Shown here piece by piece: positions 52,484 to 61,825 of a stretch of 64,000 nucleotides of DNA (its first letter is position 1; every line of letters starts with the position of its first letter). A program made the position numbers and the translations under genes. The stretch lies in the NCBI RefSeq assembly GCF_000744885.1, contig NZ_JQMV01000003.1, positions 124,001 through 188,000 of the forward strand, read 5' to 3'. The notes beneath the pieces were generated by a model. That model did not search any database and was not told where the DNA came from. It saw only the letters and a program-made list of their open reading frames with translations. Source of the stretch: Thermus amyloliquefaciens (GTDB lineage: Bacteria > Deinococcota > Deinococci > Deinococcales > Thermaceae).

Positions 52484-53325
52484 GAATCCTTCAGGCCCCC
52501 AAAGCCCAGGAAAGCCTGGAGCTCAACTGGCCCCTGGTGGCGGACTTCCTCACCCGCTTCCTCCAGGAGGAGCTTGCCTGGAGGGGTTACGAGAAGGCCA
52601 TCGTGGCGGTATCTGGGGGGGTGGACTCCGCCACCACCCTGGCCCTGGCGGTGCGGGCCCTGGGGCCTAAAGGGGTGCACGCCCTCTTCCTGCCCCACCG
52701 GGAGAGTAGCCCCCTTTCCCGGGAACATGCCCACCTGGTGGCCGAGGCCTTCGGGGTGGAGCTGGAGGAGGTGGACATCACCCCCATGGTGGAGGGCTAC
52801 GCCGCGCAAACCCCGGACCTCACCCCCCACCGCAAGGGCAACCTCATGGCCCGGGCCCGGATGATGGTCCTCTTTGACAAGTCCCAGGCCTACCAGGCCC
52901 TGCCCCTGGGCACGGGCAACAAGACGGAGAGGCTTTTCGGCTACTTCACCTGGCACGGGGACGACACCCCCCCGGTGAACCCCCTGGGGGACCTTTACAA
53001 AACCCAGGTCTGGGGCTTGGCCCGCCACCTGGGGGTGCCGGAGGCGGTGGTGGCGAAGGCCCCCACCGCCGACCTCATCCCAGGCCAGACGGACGAGGCC
53101 GACCTGGGGGTGCGCTACCTGCGGGCGGACGTGATCCTGGAGCACTACCTGAAGGGCTACCCCGACGCCTACATCGAGAGCCTGGGCTACACCCCTGAGG
53201 AGATCGCCCGGGTCAAGGAGCGGGTGAACCGCACCCACTGGAAGCGGGCCTTGCCCACCGTGGCCCTCCTTTCCTCCACCGCCATTGGGGAGTTCTACCT
53301 GAGGCCCTTGGACTACCGGCCATGA
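52480..53325 (+). CDS. nadE: NAD+ synthetase
   Basis: A 281-residue ATP-pyrophosphatase that amidates nicotinic acid adenine dinucleotide. P-loop AVSGGVDSATTLALAV, PLGTGNKTERLFGYFTWHGDD and NPLGDLYKTQV are diagnostic. The downstream CoA-binding gene overlaps by ATGA. The glutaminase domain is supplied by the upstream gene. Confidence 0.95.
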   Translation: MRILQAPKAQESLELNWPLVADFLTRFLQEELAWRGYEKAIVAVSGGVDSATTLALAVRALGPKGVHALFLPHRESSPLSREHAHLVAEAFGVELEEVDITPMVEGYAAQTPDLTPHRKGNLMARARMMVLFDKSQAYQALPLGTGNKTERLFGYFTWHGDDTPPVNPLGDLYKTQVWGLARHLGVPEAVVAKAPTADLIPGQTDEADLGVRYLRADVILEHYLKGYPDAYIESLGYTPEEIARVKERVNRTHWKRALPTVALLSSTAIGEFYLRPLDYRP

Positions 53326-53735
53326 CCGACCAGGAGCTCAAGGCCCATCTGGAAAAGGCCCGGACCATCGCCGTCCTCGGGGCCCACAAGGACCCTTCCC
53401 GCCCTGCCCACTACGTGCCCCGATACCTTTGGGAGGAGGGCTACCGCATCCTGCCCGTGAACCCCCGCTTTGCCGGGGAGGAGCTTTTCGGAACCCAGGT
53501 GGTGGCGAGCCTGGGGGAGATCGCCGAGCCCGTGGACGTTCTGGACGTCTTCCGCCCCCCGGAGGCCCTCTTGGGCCACCTGGAGGAGGTCCTGGCCCTG
53601 CGCCCGGGGGTGGTCTGGCTCCAGTCGGGGATCCGCCACCCCGCCTTTGAGGCGGCCTTGAGGGAGGCGGGCCTCCTGGTGGTGGCGGACCGGTGCCTCA
53701 TGGTGGAGCACCGCCGGCTCTTCGCCGCCCCCTGA
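53322..53735 (+). CDS. CoA-binding protein (YccU-like)
   Basis: A 137-residue Rossmann-fold CoA-binding protein: IAVLGAHKDPSRPAHYVPRYLWEEGY, ILPVNPRFAGEELFG, DVLDVFRPPEAL, VWLQSGIRH and CLMVEHRRL near the C-terminus. The family resembles the first domain of succinyl-CoA synthetase alpha. Biological role not defined; the operon with nadE is coupled by overlap. Confidence 0.9.
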   Translation: MTDQELKAHLEKARTIAVLGAHKDPSRPAHYVPRYLWEEGYRILPVNPRFAGEELFGTQVVASLGEIAEPVDVLDVFRPPEALLGHLEEVLALRPGVVWLQSGIRHPAFEAALREAGLLVVADRCLMVEHRRLFAAP

Positions 53736-53749
53736 TCCCGCTTTTGCCC

Positions 53750-54751
53750 ATGTCCCGCCTGCAGGAGGCCCTCCTTGCCTGGTACCGGGTCCACGCCCGG
53801 GCCCTCCCCTGGCGGGGGGAGAAGGACCCCTACCGCATCCTGGTGGCCGAGGTCCTTCTCCAGCAGACCCGGGTGGAGCAGGCCATCCCTTACTACCACC
53901 GCTTCCTGGCCCGTTTCCCCAGCCTAAAGGCCCTGCGGGAGGCCCCTTTGGAGGAGGTCTTGAAGGCCTGGCAGGGGGCAGGCTACTACCGCAGGGCGGT
54001 GCACCTCCACCGCCTGGCCCAGGAGGTGGAGGCCCTGCCCCCAAGTTACGGCCAACTCCTGAAGCTTCCCGGCCTCGGCCCCTACACCGCGGCGGCGGTG
54101 GCCTCCTTGGCCTTTGGGGAACGGGTGGCGGCGGTGGACGGGAACGTGAGGCGGGTCCTCTGCCGGCTTTTCGCCCTGGAGGACCCCTCCCCCAAGGCCC
54201 TGCAGGACCTGGCGCAACGCCTTCTCCCCGAGGGGGAGGACCCCGGGGCCTGGAACCAGGCCCTGATGGACCTGGGGGCCACGGTCTGCCTGCCCAGGGT
54301 GCCCCGTTGCCCCGCCTGTCCCCTCGAGGCCCACTGCCGGGGCAAGGGGGCGCCGGGGCGCTACCCCAGGCCAAGGAGGCGCAACGTCCGGGAGGAGGTG
54401 CTGGCGGCTTTGGTCCTCCTGGGGCGGAAGGGGGTCCATCTGGAGCGGCTTTCCGGGCGCTTCTTTGGGCTTTATGGGGTGCCGCTTTTCCCCTTGGAGG
54501 AGCTTTCCCAAAGGGCGGAGGCCCTTGGGGTGAGGCCCCGTCCCGCCGGGGAGGTGCGCCACGCCCTCACCCACCGCCGCCTCAGGGTCCAGGTTTACCT
54601 GGCCCCCTGGGATGGGGAAGGGGAGGACCCCAGGGGGAGGCCCCTACCCAAGCTCATGGAGAAGGTGCTCCGCCAGGCGCAGGCCCTCTTGGCTCATGAG
54701 GGCATAGTCCCCTTCCCGCACGCAAAGCCCCACGGCGTAGAGCCCCCTTAG
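53750..54751 (+). CDS. mutY: A/G-specific adenine glycosylase
   Basis: A 333-residue base-excision enzyme removing A opposite 8-oxoG. HhH-GPD: VLLQQTRVEQ, LPGLGPYTAAAV and catalytic AVDGNVRRVL. The [4Fe-4S] cysteines are spaced C-x6-C-x2-C-x5-C in CLPRVPRCPACPLEAHC. A C-terminal MutT-like domain (from about 225) recognises 8-oxoG, with HALTHRRLRV. The last 108 nt are antisense to the MnmG-like gene. Confidence 0.94.
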   Translation: MSRLQEALLAWYRVHARALPWRGEKDPYRILVAEVLLQQTRVEQAIPYYHRFLARFPSLKALREAPLEEVLKAWQGAGYYRRAVHLHRLAQEVEALPPSYGQLLKLPGLGPYTAAAVASLAFGERVAAVDGNVRRVLCRLFALEDPSPKALQDLAQRLLPEGEDPGAWNQALMDLGATVCLPRVPRCPACPLEAHCRGKGAPGRYPRPRRRNVREEVLAALVLLGRKGVHLERLSGRFFGLYGVPLFPLEELSQRAEALGVRPRPAGEVRHALTHRRLRVQVYLAPWDGEGEDPRGRPLPKLMEKVLRQAQALLAHEGIVPFPHAKPHGVEPP

Positions 54752-55342
54752 CCGCTTGAGGCGGAAGCTGGCCTCCTCCCACTCCTCCGGGTGGAAGGCG
54801 TGGTAGCGCACCCGGTAGCCCGGGGTGGCGGGGGTTTCCGGCACCTCCCCTTCCCGTTCCAGGAAGCGGAAGCCCAGGGCCAGGAGGCTCTGGAAGAGGT
54901 CGGGGTAGCTGGCCTCGGAAAGCCTCCCCGCCTCCTCCTCCACCTCTCCTATGCGGAGCCTTGCCCCCAGGAAGCTTCCCACCGCCAAGACCACCCGCTC
55001 GGCCCGCACCGGGGGGCCTTCCCAGGTGCTCACCCCTTGGACCTGGTCCCCCTCCAGGAGGAGGCCCGTGGCCGTGGCCTGGAAGAGGTGCAGGTTCTTC
55101 TCGGCCTCCAAGAGGTACTTGGCCCGGGCGTGGAAGGCCCAAAGCCGGGGATCGTCCGGGTCGTAGGCCTTTTCCAGGAGGCTTCCTTGGGGAAAGGGGG
55201 GCTTTGGGGGTAAAAAGGGCATCATCACCGAGTCCAGGTTCTGGGTGAGGAGGCCCACCCGCACCCCCTCCTTGGCCAGCCGGTGGGCGGCCTCGCTTCC
55301 CGCGAAGCCCGCCCCCACGATGAGGACCCTGTAGCCGTCCAT
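54644..55342 (-). CDS. MnmG/GidA-related FAD-dependent protein
   Basis: A 232-residue Rossmann-fold flavoprotein: VLIVGAGFAGSEAAHRLAKEG, NLDSVMMPFLPP, and ERVVLAVGSFLGARL. It is a small GidA-type protein like TTHA1897, lacking the tRNA-binding C-terminus of MnmG, so tRNA modification is not implied. Start ATG 55342; the track continues upstream only through the tRNA-Trp region. Its 3' end overlaps mutY by 108 nt. Confidence 0.8.
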   Translation of the reverse strand: MDGYRVLIVGAGFAGSEAAHRLAKEGVRVGLLTQNLDSVMMPFLPPKPPFPQGSLLEKAYDPDDPRLWAFHARAKYLLEAEKNLHLFQATATGLLLEGDQVQGVSTWEGPPVRAERVVLAVGSFLGARLRIGEVEEEAGRLSEASYPDLFQSLLALGFRFLEREGEVPETPATPGYRVRYHAFHPEEWEEASFRLKRLRGLYAVGLCVREGDYALMSQEGLRLAEHLLHELG

Positions 55343-55369
55343 AACGAAAAAGGGCCCCGAAGGGCCGTT

Positions 55370-55445
55370 TGGCGGGCCGTGAAGGACTCGAACCTCCAAC
55401 CCCCGGTTTTGGAGACCGGTGCTCTGCCAATTGAGCTAACGGCCC
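55370..55445 (-). tRNA. tRNA-Trp(CCA)
   Basis: 76 nt on the minus strand: acceptor GGGCCGT/ACGGCCC, anticodon loop CTCCAAA (anticodon CCA), T-arm GAGGTTCGAGTCCTT and encoded CCA end. Confidence 0.95.
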
Positions 55446-55457
55446 CCGCCTTGAGGG

Positions 55458-55486
55458 ATTGTAGCACACCCTCGGGAAAAGGCCAA
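55458..55486 (-). promoter_or_regulatory. promoter of tRNA-Trp
   Basis: On the minus strand TTGGCC (55486-55481) and TACAAT (55463-55458) are 17 nt apart; the tRNA begins 12 nt later. Confidence 0.65.
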
Positions 55487-55515
55487 GGGGCGCCCTCCTT
55501 GGGTAGAATGTGCCC

Positions 55516-56411
55516 ATGCTCCGCGGCTGGGTCTTGCTGGCCTCGTGTTGGCTTTTACCCTGGGCCTTGGCCCAGGGGGGTTCCGGCCTGCCCCCAGGGG
55601 GCCCTTTGGCGGCCCCTGCCCTGGGGCACACCGTGGCCCGGGGGACACCCTCTTCGCCATCGCCCGGCGCTACGGCACCACGGTGGAGGAGCTCATGCGC
55701 CTCAATGGCCTGGAGACCTTCCTCATCCAACCGGGGCAGGTGCTTAGGCTTCCCCAAGGACGGGAGGGGATCCACGTGGTGGCCCCCGGGGATACCCTTT
55801 TCTCCCTGGCCCGGCGCTACGGCACCACCGTGGAGGAGCTCATGCGCCTCAACGGGCTTTCCACGCCAGGGCTTAAGGTGGGCCAGGTCCTAAGGGTCCC
55901 AACCCCCAAGGGGGAGGGCGGGTCCAAGGGCGGGGCCTCCTCCGAGGCCCCGCCTTCGCCCCGGGAGGAGGCCCGTGACCCGGGGCAGCCTCCCGGGGCT
56001 TTGGGTGAGGATTACGACCCGGAAAGCCCGCTTCTCAAGGCCGTGCTCCGCTACCTGGGGGTCCCCTACAAGTACGGGGCGAACTCCTCCCTCTCCCTGG
56101 ACTGCTCCGCCTTCGTGGCCCAGGTGTATGCGGAGCTGGGGGTGGCCCTGCCCCGCACCAGCCGGGAGCAGTACCAGGCCCTGCCCCCGGCGGACGCGCT
56201 CCGCCCGGGAGACCTGGTCTTCTTCAGCTTCGGGGGCCGGGAGGTGGATCACGTGGGGATCTACCTGGGCCGGGGGGTCTTCGCCCACGCCTCGAGCTAC
56301 GGGAGCCGGGTGGTGATCGAGAGCCTCGAGGCCCCCTTCTACCAGAAGGCCTACCGGGGGGCCCGGCGGGTGGTGCGGGAGGCGGGGAAACGAACCCACG
56401 GGGGGCCTTAG
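55516..56411 (+). pseudogene. LysM-NlpC/P60 cell-wall hydrolase, frame broken by one missing G
   Basis: The ATG frame at 55516 gives a signal peptide (MLRGWVLLASCWLLPWALAQ) and HTVARG, the start of a LysM repeat. It then shifts; the frame continuing the LysM domain (DTLFAIARRYGTTVEELMRLNG) is one base off. Restoring one G to the G5 run at 55640-55644 joins them. Then come a second LysM (GDTLFSLARRYG), a linker, and an NlpC/P60 domain with catalytic Cys in SLDCSAFVAQVY and His in VDHVGIYLG. About 298 residues when repaired. TAGAAT is 6 nt before the ATG. Confidence 0.85.
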
Positions 56412-57348
56412 GGCCAGTCCTTCATCTCCCCCCGGGCCTTCTTGAGGGCGGCGAGGAGGGCCTCCCCTGGCCTCCCCTCACCCCGGAAGGCCTCGCTTTC
56501 CCGCTCCAACCAAACCTCCCCTTCCCGGAAGAGCACCCCCCGGGCCTCCTTCAGGGCCTCTTCCAGGAGGGCCCCCAGGGAGTAGGCGGGGGCCCCCACC
56601 GGCAGGTCGGGGTCAAAGCCCTGGCGGGCGAGGGCTTGCCCGTAGGCCGGCTCCCGCGCCTCCATGGTCCCCCCTTGGGCGAAGTAGCGCGATAGCACCC
56701 TCCCCCAGTCCCCCACCCGGCTGTAGGGGGCCATGGCCTGGAAGGCGGCCTCGAGGTCCTCGGGCCCGTAAGGGCGGTAGCGGTTCTCGTGCACCACCAG
56801 GCCTCGGGGAAGCCGGGGCCTGGGGGGCCCGCCTCGTCCGGTACCCCCACCGCCAGCCCCACCACAGGGAAGACCCCAGGGGGGAGGCCCAGGAGGTCCA
56901 AAAGGGCTTCCGGCTGGTTCAGCACCCCGCCGATGAAGCAGGCCCCGTAGCCCAGGGCCTCGGCGGTGAGGGCCAGGTAGCCCGCGGCAAGCCCGGCGTC
57001 CAGGATGGCGAAGTGGAGGGCCGTCTTGGGCCAAGAGGCCATCCTCTTCCCCCGGTGGGCCAGGAGGCGTTCCAGGCGGTGGACGTCCGCCAGGAAGACG
57101 AAGAACTCCGCCGCCTGCCGGACGTGTTCCTGCTCCCCCGAAAGCCTGGCCACCTCCGCCCGCAGGCGGGGGTCGGTGATGCGGAGGGCGCTGTAGAGCT
57201 GGGCGCTGGCGTCGGTGGGGGCCCGTTGCAGGGCGAAGAGGAGCCTTTCCAGATCCCTTTCCGGGATGGGCTCGGGCTTGAAGTGCCGCACGCTCCGGCG
57301 CTGGGCGAGCACGTGCAAGAGGGCTTCGCCAAGGGCGGTTCCTTCCAC
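56408..57348 (-). pseudogene. NfsA-like nitroreductase/flavin reductase, frame broken by one missing base
   Basis: The GTG (57348 or 57357) frame encodes LAQRRSVRHFKPEPIPERDLERLL, an FMN-binding nitroreductase start, up to VVGLAVGVPDEAG. The C-terminal third (LVVHENRYRPYGPEDLEAAF, VLSRYFAQGG) is in another frame. Adding one base to the G6 run at 56822-56827 (C in the message sense) joins them to about 315 residues, typical of NfsA-like proteins. TATAGT lies 7 nt before GTG 57348. Reduces nitro groups or flavins with NAD(P)H. Confidence 0.8.
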
Positions 57349-57356
57349 GCCCCCCA

Positions 57357-58423
57357 CTATAGCCCGAGCCAGGCCAGATAGGCCCTAAAGAGGGCCTCCC
57401 CGAAGAAGAAGGCCACCGCCCCGCCCAGGGCCAGGTAGGGGCCGAAGGGGATCTTGCGCTGGCGGAGGAGAAGGCCCAGGAGGGCCCCGGCGAAGACCCC
57501 GAGGAAGAGCCCCAAGAAGGCGTAAAGCCCAAGCCAAGCCCCCAGGGCCCCCAGGAGCTTCACGTCCCCGTAGCCCATGGCCACGGGCTCCTCCTCCTCC
57601 CCTTCCGGGGTGGGCCGGAAGGCCCAGTAGAGCCCCCCGCCAGGGCCAGCCCCCCGGCGGAGAGGAGGGCCCCTTTCAGGGTGCCCAGGAAGTCCAAGCC
57701 CAGGGCGGGGGAGAGCAGGAGGGCCAGGGGCAAAAGGGGGAGGGTGAGCCGGTCGGGGAGGACCACGGGGCGTCCCACGCGAGCGGAAAGCCCCCAGGTG
57801 AGGAAGGCCAAGGCCATCCCCACCCCTGGGCCCAGGAGGGCCCCGAAGAGGGCCGCCATGTGGACCTGGTGGGGGCCCACGGGCACCTCCGCCCTCCCCT
57901 CCCGGAAGCGCCTCAGGAAAAGCCCCCCGTACCCGGCGATGAGCGCCAGGGCCCCGGCGGCCAGCAGAGCCCCGTCCAGGGCCTCGGGGAAGGGAAGGGG
58001 GAAGCCGAGGACAAGGGCAGAGAGGAGACCCAGGAAGAGGAGGCCGTAGGTGAGGGGGTCGGGAAGCTCGTAGGTGTCCAGGTCGATGAAGGAGAGGGCC
58101 ACCAAAAAGCCCAGGAAGGCGAAGACCAGGAGGGCCTCAGGGGAAGGGGGGTAGCGGAGGCTTGCCAGCAGAAAAAGCCCCCCGGTGAGGGCCTCCACCA
58201 GGGGGTAGCGCCCGCGGATGGGGCTATGGCAATAGCGGCACTTTCCCCTAAGGGCCAGGTAGGAGAGGACGGGCACCAGGTCGGCCGGGCCCAAGGGGTG
58301 GCCGCAATGGGGGCAACGGGAGGGGGGGTAGACCACGGACTCCCCCCTGGGCACGCGGTGGATGACCACGTTCAGGAAGGAGCCCACCAGGAGGCCTAAG
58401 ACCAGGGCGAAAAGGGGCCACAT
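57357..58423 (-). pseudogene. pilD: prepilin peptidase, frame broken by one missing base
   Basis: Inner-membrane leader peptidase for type IV pilins. The first 265 codons hold the N-terminal zinc module (CPHCGHPL, CRYCHSPI), GRYPLVEALTG and the catalytic Asp in SFIDLDTYELPDPL. The second Asp, in the GYGDVKLLGALGAWLG motif, is in another frame, in the ORF 57357-57584. Adding one base to the C6 run at 57633-57638 (G in message sense) joins them to about 355 residues. Without it the enzyme lacks an essential Asp. TAAAAT is 6 nt before the ATG. Confidence 0.87.
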
Positions 58424-58486
58424 GGGGCCATTTTATGGGAGGAAGGCTTTCACGGTCTTTTCGCGGGGTAGGAGTATGATCCCCCC

Positions 58487-60022
58487 GTGACGCCGGAAAC
58501 CGCTTATCAGCACCTTTTGGAGTTCCAGAGGGAAACGGCTTACCTGGCCTCTTTGGGCGCTTTGGCCGCCTGGGACCAGCGCACCATGATCCCCAAGAAG
58601 GGGCACGAGCACCGGGCGAGGCAGATGGCGGCCCTGGCCCGGCTTCTCCACCAGCGGGCCACCGACCCCAGGATCGGGGAGTGGCTTTCCGCGGTGGAGG
58701 GCTCCCACCTGGTGCAAGACCCCCTCTCCGACGCCGCGGTGAACGTGCGGGAGTGGCGGCAGGCCTACGAGCGGGCCAGGGCGATTCCCGAGCGGCTCAT
58801 GGTGGAGCTGGCCCAGGCGCAAAGCGAGGCGGAAAGCTACTGGGAAGAGGCCCGGCCCAAGGACGACTGGCGGGGCTTCCTGCCCTACCTGAAGCGCATC
58901 TTTGCCCTTACCCGGGAGAAGGCGGAGATCCTCTACGCCCTCCCCGTGGCCCCGGGGGACCCGCCTTATGGGGAGCTCTACGACGCCCTCCTGGACGGGT
59001 ACGAGCCGGGGATGCGTTCAGCGGAGCTCCTGCCCCTCTTCCAGGAGCTGAGGCAGGGGCTTCAGGGGCTTTTGGACCGCATCCTGGGAAGCGGAAGGCG
59101 GCCCGACACCGCCCTTCTCCACCGCCCCTACCCCAAGGAGGCCCAGAGGGCCTTTGCCCTGGAGCTCCTTGCCGCTTGCGGCTACGACCTCGAGGCGGGC
59201 CGCCTGGACCCCACCGCCCACCCCTTTGAGATCTCCATCGGCCCCGGGGACGTGCGCATCACCACCCGGTACTTTGAGAACTTCTTCAACGCCGGCATCT
59301 TCGGCACCCTGCACGAGATGGGCCATGCCCTCTACGAGCAGGGCCTGCCCAAGGAGCACTGGGGCACGCCCCGGGGGGAGGCGGTCTCCCTGGGGGTGCA
59401 CGAGTCGCAAAGCCGCACCTGGGAGAACCGGGTGGGCCGTTCCCTGGGCTTTTGGGAGCGCTTCTTCCCCCGGGCCCAGGAGCACTTCCCAAGCCTCCGC
59501 GACGTGTCCTTGGTGGACTTCCACCGGGCGGTGAACGCGGTGGAGCCCTCCCTCATCCGGGTGGAGGCGGATGAGGTCACCTACAACCTCCACATCCTGG
59601 TGCGCCTGGAGCTGGAGCTCGCCCTCTTCCGCGGGGAGCTTGCCCCGGAGGACCTCCCGGGGGCCTGGGCGGAGCGGTACCGGGCCTACCTGGGGGTGGC
59701 CCCCAAGGACTACAAGGACGGGGTGATGCAGGACGTGCACTGGTCCGGGGGGCTTTTCGGCTACTTCCCCACCTACACCCTGGGGAACCTCTACGCCGCC
59801 CAGTTCTTCGCCAAGGCCCAGGAGGAGCTTGGGGACCTCGAGGGCCTCTTCCGCCGGGGGGAGTTCGCGCCCTTTTTGGACTGGAGCCGGAGGAAGATCC
59901 ACGCCGAGGGGAGCCGCTTCCGCCCCAAGGCCCTGGTGGAGCGGGTAACCGGCGCCTCCCCCAGCGCCCGGCCCTTTTTGGCCTACCTGGAGGAGAAGTA
60001 CCGGGCCCTTTACGGCCTCTGA
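58487..60022 (+). CDS. carboxypeptidase Taq (M32 metallopeptidase)
   Basis: A 511-residue M32 family zinc carboxypeptidase, as first found in T. aquaticus. HEMGH (in [12 protein letters not shown]) is the HExxH motif with ligands; other conserved stretches are [15 protein letters not shown] and [18 protein letters not shown] start with a TATGAT hexamer 6 nt upstream (58475-58480), suggesting a leaderless message. Cytoplasmic, broad peptide trimming. Confidence 0.94.
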   Translation: MTPETAYQHLLEFQRETAYLASLGALAAWDQRTMIPKKGHEHRARQMAALARLLHQRATDPRIGEWLSAVEGSHLVQDPLSDAAVNVREWRQAYERARAIPERLMVELAQAQSEAESYWEEARPKDDWRGFLPYLKRIFALTREKAEILYALPVAPGDPPYGELYDALLDGYEPGMRSAELLPLFQELRQGLQGLLDRILGSGRRPDTALLHRPYPKEAQRAFALELLAACGYDLEAGRLDPTAHPFEISIGPGDVRITTRYFENFFNAGIFGTLHEMGHALYEQGLPKEHWGTPRGEAVSLGVHESQSRTWENRVGRSLGFWERFFPRAQEHFPSLRDVSLVDFHRAVNAVEPSLIRVEADEVTYNLHILVRLELELALFRGELAPEDLPGAWAERYRAYLGVAPKDYKDGVMQDVHWSGGLFGYFPTYTLGNLYAAQFFAKAQEELGDLEGLFRRGEFAPFLDWSRRKIHAEGSRFRPKALVERVTGASPSARPFLAYLEEKYRALYGL

Positions 60023-61083
60023 GGGGGCAGGAGGGGCAGGAGGGCCAGGAAGAGGAGGAGGCTCGCCGCCCAAAGCGCCCCCTCCCCTCGCCCCGCCATC
60101 TCCGCAAAGAACCCGGCCACGGTGGGCCCCACCGCCTGCCCCAGGGCGAAGGCCGCCGTGGAAAGCCCCATGGCCCGGGGCCAGGCGGAAGGGGGGAGGA
60201 GGGCGCGGAAGGCCTGGGTGAGGGCGGTGATCACCCCCAGGAAGGAGAGGCCGAAGAGGAGGGCGCTGAGGGCGGGAAGGCCTTGGGCCAGGGGTGGGAG
60301 GCTTCCCAGGAAGAGCACCAGGAGCACGTGGAGAAGCCCCCTCTTCCCCCCCACCCGCTCCACCCAGGGCCCCCAGACGGGGCCGGTGAGAAGGGCTCCC
60401 AGGCCCAGGAGGCTGAAGAGGACCAGGGAGTCCCCCACCACCGCCGCCACGAAGGTCATGTAGCCGATGTACCCTGCCCCGTAAAGGCCGTAGGCCAGGA
60501 GTAGGGGAAGGATGGGCCCCAGGCCCCCCTCGCCCCGGACGGGGGCTGGGGGTTCCTTCAGAAGAGGCCAGGCGAGGAGGGCGGGCAGGCTTAGCAGGAG
60601 GCTGTACAGGCCGAGCCTGGCCCAGGCCCCCGTGGGCTCGGCGGCTCCCCATAGGAGCCAGGGGGCCAGGAGAAGCCCCAGGCCCACGCCCCCGTAGTAG
60701 ATCCCCAGGGATCGCCCGGAACTGCCCAGGGCCATGAGGAGGGCCGCCCCGCCCACAAAAACCAGGGCGCCCAGAAAACCCTGGAGAAACCGCAGGCTGA
60801 AGACCAAGGGGAGGTTTTCCATCCCCGTGAGGGCCAGGAGGAATCCCTGCAGGAGGAGGGCCAGAAAGAACCCTTTCCGGTAGCCCATCCGGCCTAGGAG
60901 GCGGTGGCTGAAAAAGGCCCCCACCAGGTAGCCCAGGGTGTTGGCGCTTCCCAGGATCCCCGCTTGGGCGTAGGAAAGCCCCCAGGCGCTTTGCATGAGG
61001 GGCAGGACCAGGGCGTAGGCGAACCGCCCCAGCCCCAGGGCCAAGGCGGGCCCTAAGGCCAGGAGGAGGAGCCTAGTAGCCAT
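60010..61083 (-). CDS. MFS transporter (YbfB/YjiJ-like)
   Basis: A 357-residue protein with about 11-12 membrane segments. It shows [14 protein letters not shown], the YbfB/YjiJ family start, and [14 protein letters not shown], the usual loop. Substrate unknown. It overlaps the upstream ABC permease gene by 11 nt, so it may belong to the same transcript. The 3' end overlaps the convergent carboxypeptidase gene by 13 nt. Confidence 0.85.
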   Translation of the reverse strand: MATRLLLLALGPALALGLGRFAYALVLPLMQSAWGLSYAQAGILGSANTLGYLVGAFFSHRLLGRMGYRKGFFLALLLQGFLLALTGMENLPLVFSLRFLQGFLGALVFVGGAALLMALGSSGRSLGIYYGGVGLGLLLAPWLLWGAAEPTGAWARLGLYSLLLSLPALLAWPLLKEPPAPVRGEGGLGPILPLLLAYGLYGAGYIGYMTFVAAVVGDSLVLFSLLGLGALLTGPVWGPWVERVGGKRGLLHVLLVLFLGSLPPLAQGLPALSALLFGLSFLGVITALTQAFRALLPPSAWPRAMGLSTAAFALGQAVGPTVAGFFAEMAGRGEGALWAASLLLFLALLPLLPPQRP

Positions 61084-61825
61084 GGAGAAGCCCGCGCCGC
61101 TTGGCGAGGCGCACCGCGCGGTGGAAGAGGAATAGCCCCATCCCGAGGTAGGCGAGGCCGTTTAGGAAGCCGAAGAAGAGGGTGAGAGGGTCAAGGGGAG
61201 CCCCTTCCGCCAGCATCTTGCGGGCCAACGCTGCTCCCGGCGCCAGGGGCAGAAGGCGGAAGAGCCCTTCTCCAGGGGCCTGTAGGAGGAAGAGGAGGAG
61301 GAACTGGGAAAGGCCCAGGAGCTGGCCGATCCTTTTGTAAAGAAGGGCCAGGCTGCCCATGGCGAAGCCCAGGCCATAACCTCCCAGGAGGACGGCCAGG
61401 AAGGGGAGGAGGACCAGAGGGGTGAAGGAGAGCCGGGCACCGGTGAGGACCATCAGGACCAGAGCGATGAGGAAGACCAAAAGTCCCTGGGTAAAGAGGC
61501 CCGCCAGGTCCCGGACCAGATAGAGACGCGCCGGCCCGTAGGGGGTGAGAAAGACCTGTTCCAGGGTTCCCGTCTGGGCTTCCTCCATAAGGCCGTAGGA
61601 GAGACCGTTGTAGGCAGCAAGGGTGAAGGTCCAAAGCAGGTAGCCCACCAGCACGGCCTCGAGCCTCCCCCCGAACTCCACCCCGGGCCCCGCCAGGAAG
61701 CGGGCGCCCAGGAAGAGGAGGTAGAAGATCAGGCTAAGGGTGACCACCGCCCCCAGGAGCTCCATAGGGTAGCGGCGGAGCGCCAGAAGGCTCCTCCAGA
61801 TTTCCACCAGCAAGAGGTCAAGCAC
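61073..61825 (-). CDS. ABC-2 type export permease
   Basis: A 250-residue membrane subunit with six hydrophobic segments and GTLEQVFLTPYGPARLYLVRD, typical of drug/lipid exporter permeases of the ABC-2 family. It overlaps the ATPase gene upstream by 8 nt. Substrate unknown. Confidence 0.85.
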   Translation of the reverse strand: MLDLLLVEIWRSLLALRRYPMELLGAVVTLSLIFYLLFLGARFLAGPGVEFGGRLEAVLVGYLLWTFTLAAYNGLSYGLMEEAQTGTLEQVFLTPYGPARLYLVRDLAGLFTQGLLVFLIALVLMVLTGARLSFTPLVLLPFLAVLLGGYGLGFAMGSLALLYKRIGQLLGLSQFLLLFLLQAPGEGLFRLLPLAPGAALARKMLAEGAPLDPLTLFFGFLNGLAYLGMGLFLFHRAVRLAKRRGLLHGY

